DNA from: Hominicoprocola sp037419475
GTDB lineage: Bacteria > Bacillota > Clostridia > Oscillospirales > Oscillospiraceae
Reading direction: 5' to 3'
NCBI GenBank assembly: GCA_037419475.1
Contig: JAXYYF010000148.1
Location: 1-8,702 of the forward strand
DNA: 8,702 bases
In this document: positions 5,913-8,702 of the stretch, one piece after another
Numbering within the stretch: the first letter of the stretch is position 1
How the letters are laid out: each line of letters begins with the position of its first letter
Translations under genes and position numbers: made by a program
The notes under the pieces: model-generated
What the model saw: the letters and a program-made list of their open reading frames with translations, nothing else
Told to the model about the DNA's origin: nothing
The model's database searches: none

Positions 5913-8355
5913 GGGGAGTCTCCTTATATAGCACAGCACGATTTTTCGTTGTTTTTGCCTGATAGAGCGCGATATCAGCCTTTCGGATCAGGTCGGCGAT
6001 ACAGCCGATGCCGTACATGCCGCCGATGCTTGCGCTGAATGTAAGTCCGGGATATTCCGGAAGAGTGATGGCGCGGACCGCGCGGCAGATGTCCTCAAGC
6101 TTGCGCTCAAGGATGTGCTCGGGCAGGCCGTGGAAGAGCAGGAAGAATTCGTCGCCGCCGTAGCGCACCAGCTCGTCGCTGCTGCGCAGCACGGAGCGGA
6201 TGTTCTGCGCGATGCTGTAAAGCGCCGCGTCGCCGGCGGTATGGCCGAAGCGGTCGTTGATATGCTTGAAGTTATCAATGTCGATCATCGCCATGGCGTA
6301 TTCGCCGCGCAAGCCGCGCAGGCGGTCGTCATAATAGCGGCGGTTAAAGACGCGGGTGGCGGAATCAATGTAGACCTGACGGTTGCGCACCAGAAGCTGA
6401 CTGAGCAGGTTCTCGTTCTCCCCGCCGATCATGTCGTCCGGGCGGATCGGGTTGACACATTCGAGCGAGTAGGGGAACCCGTCCACCTCCACGTACATAG
6501 CTAAAACATAGTAAACGTCGTTGCCGATCATCTCGATCTTATTCTGCGTTTTGCGCAGACGGACGACATCCTGCGAGATGCAGTGCTCGCACCGGCGTGT
6601 TTTGCCCCACATGGAGTAGCAGGGGTCATTGTTTTCCACTGCGGTCCCATCGGCGCCGGCGGTGAGCTGCATGCAGATCTCGGGGTCGACCAGCCGAACG
6701 AGCTGGAACATGGCGCGGTAGCTTTGCATGACGAGGTCGAGCTGCTCATGCGTAAGCTTTAAAACGCCGTCCGCGCCTGCGGTGATGGGCAGCAAAAGCT
6801 GCTCATCCGCCAGCGCGGAGGCTGAGAGGTCGTAGCTCTCAAGCCTGCGGTAGCCGTCGTCAATGTCGATCACGCGGCCGATGAGTGAGACGCAGTGCGA
6901 CGGGTCGTTGACGGAGCGGATAATGAGGGCCGCCATGCGGCACAGCTTCGGCCTGCCGTTGAGCACGATCGTCGCCGTCATCTCAAAATAGGTCTCGTCC
7001 ATAGGAAGCTTTCGAAACTCCCGGCGCATCTGCTCTATCGTTTCTCCGCCGACAATGGCGAGGAAATCAGTGTCTTCTGTCGGATCGACGATCGTTTGGG
7101 AAAGTCCGGTCTGCTCCGCCGCACCGTTTGACAGGCGGATCGAAGAGGGCTGGGCGGTGTATTCAAACCAGATCTCGTCGGTGAGCCGGAGGAAGAAGTC
7201 CTGCTTGGCATGGGCCTCCTCAATCTGCCGGGTCGTGCGGGCGGAGGAAAGATTCTGCCCGCGGTAGAGCTCCTCTACAGCGCGGTGGATGGCGGGCTGT
7301 TCCTGAGAGGTCTTCTTGGCTGCGTTCTGCTTGACCGTGCCGGAGATCTCGTCCAGACATTCCAGAAGCAGCGGATTAAAACTGCCGCACTCGCCGTTGT
7401 GGATCATGGCGAGCGCCTTTTCGTGGGAGAAGGCCTGCTTGTAGCTGCGCTCGCTCGTGAGCGCGTCATACGCGTCGGCAAGGGAGACGATCTGCGCGGC
7501 AATGGGGATGCTGTCGCCCTTGAGACCGGCCGGATAGCCCTCACCGTTCCAGCGCTCGTGGTGCCAGCGGCAGACCTCGATGGCGTATTTGACCAGCTTT
7601 TCGTTCTGATAAATCGGCAGTTGGGAGATGATCTGCGCACCGATGCGCGTGTGCTGCTTGATGATGGCATATTCCTCGTCGGTGAGCTTACCGGGCTTTT
7701 TGAGGATATCCTCGGAGATCATCAGCTTGCCGATGTCGTGCAGGCTGGAGGCCAAACAGATCACATCCACGTCCGCGTGGTCGATGACGTAGCGGTTCGT
7801 TTTCTCCATCAGGCGGCGCAGCAGAAGATTGGTCAGGTACTCGACGCCCTGCATGTGCAGCCCGCCCTCGCCGCTGCGGTATTCCATCGCATAGGCGAGG
7901 ATAGAGAGCATGACCTCGTTGTTTTTCTCCTGCCGGTAAAGGCGGTCGGAGACGACGTCCATCAGCTGCTGCTTTTTCGTGTGCAGCAGGATGGTATTGA
8001 TGATGCGGCGGCGGACGATGCTGGCGGCAAAGGGACGGTTGATGTAGTCAGATGCGCCCAGCTCGAACGCACGGTCGATATAGGAGGTGCCCGTTTCGGC
8101 GGAGATCATGATGACGGGGATGTCCTCGATCCAGCCGCGCTCCTTCATTTCACGGAGCACCTCAAAGCCGTCCATTTCCGGCATGACGATATCCAGCAGC
8201 AGGGCGGAAAGCTTGCCCCGATAGGTCTGGAGGGCCGCAATGGCCTCGCGGCCGTCCGAGACCTCGATGATCTCAAAATCGTGGTCGAGCATATTTGCCA
8301 GGATCGCGCGGTTCATTTCCGAGTCATCCGCGATCAGCAGTCTCTTTCGATCCAT
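5899..8355 (-). CDS. Response regulator with HD-GYP, PAS-like and GGDEF domains (cyclic-di-GMP turnover)
   Basis: An 818-residue cytoplasmic protein joining opposite cyclic-di-GMP activities. Residues 1-120 are a receiver: acidic pair Asp10-Asp11, phospho-acceptor Asp55 (LLLDIVMPEMDG), switch Ser85. The Lys normally before Pro-Phe is Arg107 (NRPF). HD-GYP phosphodiesterase signatures follow: HDIGK (His205-Asp206), KPGKLT, His234, WHHE (264-266), GEGYP and LADAYDAL, all metal-binding positions kept. Residues ~380-500 look PAS-like. A region at ~530-640 holds three close cysteines (PCY, then CEHC; about 578, 588, 591), possibly a metal or redox site. The C-terminal diguanylate cyclase has an intact YGGDEF and an RSSD inhibitory site five residues before it. 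The ATG at 8355 has AAAGGA five bases upstream. The gene heads the operon with HPt and the kinase; phosphorylation presumably shifts the balance of synthesis and breakdown. Confidence 0.93.
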   Translation of the reverse strand: MDRKRLLIADDSEMNRAILANMLDHDFEIIEVSDGREAIAALQTYRGKLSALLLDIVMPEMDGFEVLREMKERGWIEDIPVIMISAETGTSYIDRAFELGASDYINRPFAASIVRRRIINTILLHTKKQQLMDVVSDRLYRQEKNNEVMLSILAYAMEYRSGEGGLHMQGVEYLTNLLLRRLMEKTNRYVIDHADVDVICLASSLHDIGKLMISEDILKKPGKLTDEEYAIIKQHTRIGAQIISQLPIYQNEKLVKYAIEVCRWHHERWNGEGYPAGLKGDSIPIAAQIVSLADAYDALTSERSYKQAFSHEKALAMIHNGECGSFNPLLLECLDEISGTVKQNAAKKTSQEQPAIHRAVEELYRGQNLSSARTTRQIEEAHAKQDFFLRLTDEIWFEYTAQPSSIRLSNGAAEQTGLSQTIVDPTEDTDFLAIVGGETIEQMRREFRKLPMDETYFEMTATIVLNGRPKLCRMAALIIRSVNDPSHCVSLIGRVIDIDDGYRRLESYDLSASALADEQLLLPITAGADGVLKLTHEQLDLVMQSYRAMFQLVRLVDPEICMQLTAGADGTAVENNDPCYSMWGKTRRCEHCISQDVVRLRKTQNKIEMIGNDVYYVLAMYVEVDGFPYSLECVNPIRPDDMIGGENENLLSQLLVRNRQVYIDSATRVFNRRYYDDRLRGLRGEYAMAMIDIDNFKHINDRFGHTAGDAALYSIAQNIRSVLRSSDELVRYGGDEFFLLFHGLPEHILERKLEDICRAVRAITLPEYPGLTFSASIGGMYGIGCIADLIRKADIALYQAKTTKNRAVLYKETPHETH

Positions 8356-8370
8356 AAATATCCTTTCCGT

Positions 8371-8454
8371 TCATCGACGAATACAGGAGGCGAGCGTGTT
8401 TTTCTGCGTCTCCATATTGATGGACTTTGCGACATGAGCGTTCATGCCGGGCAG
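8371..8454 (-). pseudogene. Short receiver-domain C-terminal remnant upstream of the c-di-GMP gene
   Basis: In the minus-strand frame ending at TGA 8371-8373, 27 codons encode PGMNAHVAKSINMET followed by a helix NTLASC. This resembles the beta-5/alpha-5 end of hybrid-kinase receivers (GMN-x-H-x-x-KP-x). The usual Pro after the Lys is Ser. The stop lies 15 bases before the c-di-GMP enzyme ATG, a normal operon spacing. The frame is closed by a stop at 8479-8481, so no start or upstream domain remains. I read it as the tail of a deleted hybrid kinase that once preceded this operon. Chance resemblance over 27 residues is possible. Confidence 0.55.
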
Positions 8455-8456
8455 GT

Positions 8457-8478
8457 AAAAAGCGCCGAACAGGCGCTC
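8457..8478 (-). terminator. Hairpin with T-run in the operon leader, possible attenuator
   Basis: Read on the minus strand, AGCGCC and GGCGCT pair (8472-8477 with 8461-8466) around a five-base loop and run straight into a stretch of T residues (8461-8457). It sits between the likely promoter at 8504-8509 and the c-di-GMP gene at 8355. It would therefore stop or meter transcription into the operon unless bypassed. It may instead be a relic of a rearrangement. Confidence 0.6.
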
Positions 8479-8503
8479 TCACCGCATATATACTCTATTT
8501 TAC

Positions 8504-8509
8504 ATTATA
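8504..8509 (-). promoter_or_regulatory. Likely -10 box of the signalling operon promoter
   Basis: A consensus TATAAT on the minus strand lies in an AT-rich stretch. The hexamer 17 bases upstream (TAGATT, 8527-8532) is a poor -35, so a regulator or the AT-rich upstream DNA may assist. Transcription would begin near 8497, about 140 bases before the c-di-GMP gene. No better promoter is visible between here and that gene. Confidence 0.45.
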
Positions 8510-8534
8510 AAACGGAGCTTGCAAAAAATCTACA

Positions 8535-8554
8535 CAATATTAGCAATATTTTAG
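8535..8554. repeat. Tandem CAATATT-type repeat upstream of the operon promoter
   Basis: CAATATTAG (8535-8543) is followed at once by CAATATTTTAG (8544-8554). Each copy contains the palindrome AATATT, nine bases apart. The pair lies just upstream of the predicted -35 region on the minus strand, where an UP element or operator would sit. The composition is simple, so chance is possible. Confidence 0.4.
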
Positions 8555-8625
8555 TGAGGGCATGAAGGGCAAGCCGCCGCCCATTCCGAGCGACAGCCTG
8601 CCTTTTGTCAGATCATGTTGAGATG

Positions 8626-8700
8626 CTATCGTACAATTATCTTTCTGAGTCTCTCTAAATCATTCCCATCCGGATGGGAGAGCGCTCGGTCAAAGTTCTC
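8626..8700 (-). CDS. Possible C-terminal end of a gene entering from the right edge
   Basis: On the minus strand the frame from base 8700 is open for 24 codons to TAG 8626-8628, reading ENFDRALSHPDGNDLERL and a basic end. The residue mix looks protein-like, but the piece is too short to assign and no terminator follows clearly. Bases 8510-8625 show no other gene that I can support. Confidence 0.25.
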   Translation of the reverse strand, partial: ENFDRALSHPDGNDLERLRKIIVR

Positions 8701-8702
8701 AA

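Noticed and set aside
6640..6790. Internal repeat suggested by TAGADG occurring twice (about residues 524 and 564) in the c-di-GMP enzyme
   Set aside because: Only six residues match and the flanking residues do not align, so it is most likely chance.
8390..8450. Cyclic-di-GMP (GEMM) riboswitch in the leader of the c-di-GMP gene, suggested by GTCGCAAAGTCC
   Set aside because: Only a short GCAAAG-like piece matches. The other conserved blocks and the paired helices of the riboswitch are not visible, and the same bases read as a receiver tail.
7210..8565. Long plus-strand open frame (about 451 codons) opposite the receiver/HD-GYP region
   Set aside because: It is the antisense shadow of a GC-rich gene whose protein shows full domain motifs. 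The plus-strand translation shows no recognisable domain and has no placed ribosome site.
1..8702. CRISPR array, insertion sequence or transposase
   Set aside because: No regularly spaced repeats, terminal inverted repeats or transposase motifs were seen.

Overview
The base composition is moderately GC-rich. Shine-Dalgarno sites are strong, promoters are of the sigma-A type, and the genes include an ESS-family glutamate carrier, thiaminase II (TenA), and REC/HD-GYP/GGDEF and PAS-hybrid-kinase proteins. Together these suggest a Gram-positive anaerobe of the Clostridia, most likely a gut Oscillospiraceae/Ruminococcaceae-type bacterium. This placement is inference from gene style only; no rRNA or other marker gene is present.

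Layout. (1) Bases 1-1052, plus strand: sodium/glutamate symporter GltS, cut off at its N-terminus by the window edge. (2) Bases 1053-1452: a non-coding gap ending in what looks like the last ~25 bases of a tRNA gene (T-loop, 3' acceptor strand, CCA), followed three bases later by a perfect intrinsic terminator. No 5' tRNA half is visible, so this may be a recombination scar or attachment site. (3) Bases 1453-2148, minus strand: a lipoprotein of unknown family. It is divergent, across two well-formed promoters, from a plus-strand pair (2488-3863) of a class I SAM methyltransferase and a TenA thiaminase II. (4) Bases 3864-3900: a strong hairpin shared by tenA and the converging operon. (5) Bases 3913-8355, minus strand: a signalling operon, transcribed right to left. 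It holds a REC-HD-GYP-PAS-(Cys-cluster sensor)-GGDEF protein, a free-standing HPt protein and a PAS-PAS hybrid sensor kinase. (6) Bases 8356-8702: leader, hairpin, promoter and the edge of another possible gene.

How the genes work together. The signalling operon has the parts of a His-Asp-His-Asp phosphorelay. The hybrid kinase would phosphorylate its own receiver, the phosphate would move to His60 of the HPt protein, and then to the receiver of an enzyme that carries both a cyclic-di-GMP-making (GGDEF) and a cyclic-di-GMP-breaking (HD-GYP) domain.

The most notable result is that this relay appears broken at the kinase. The kinase reading frame stops just after the N-box of its ATPase domain. 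The next bases, in another frame, encode the last ~51 residues of a receiver domain, so the rest of the ATPase and most of the receiver are missing. A second, shorter receiver tail lies just upstream of the c-di-GMP enzyme gene, as if another hybrid kinase once headed the operon. The c-di-GMP enzyme and HPt genes still look intact. The window therefore seems to show an orphaned c-di-GMP output module left by decay of one or two input kinases, rather than a wholly new system.
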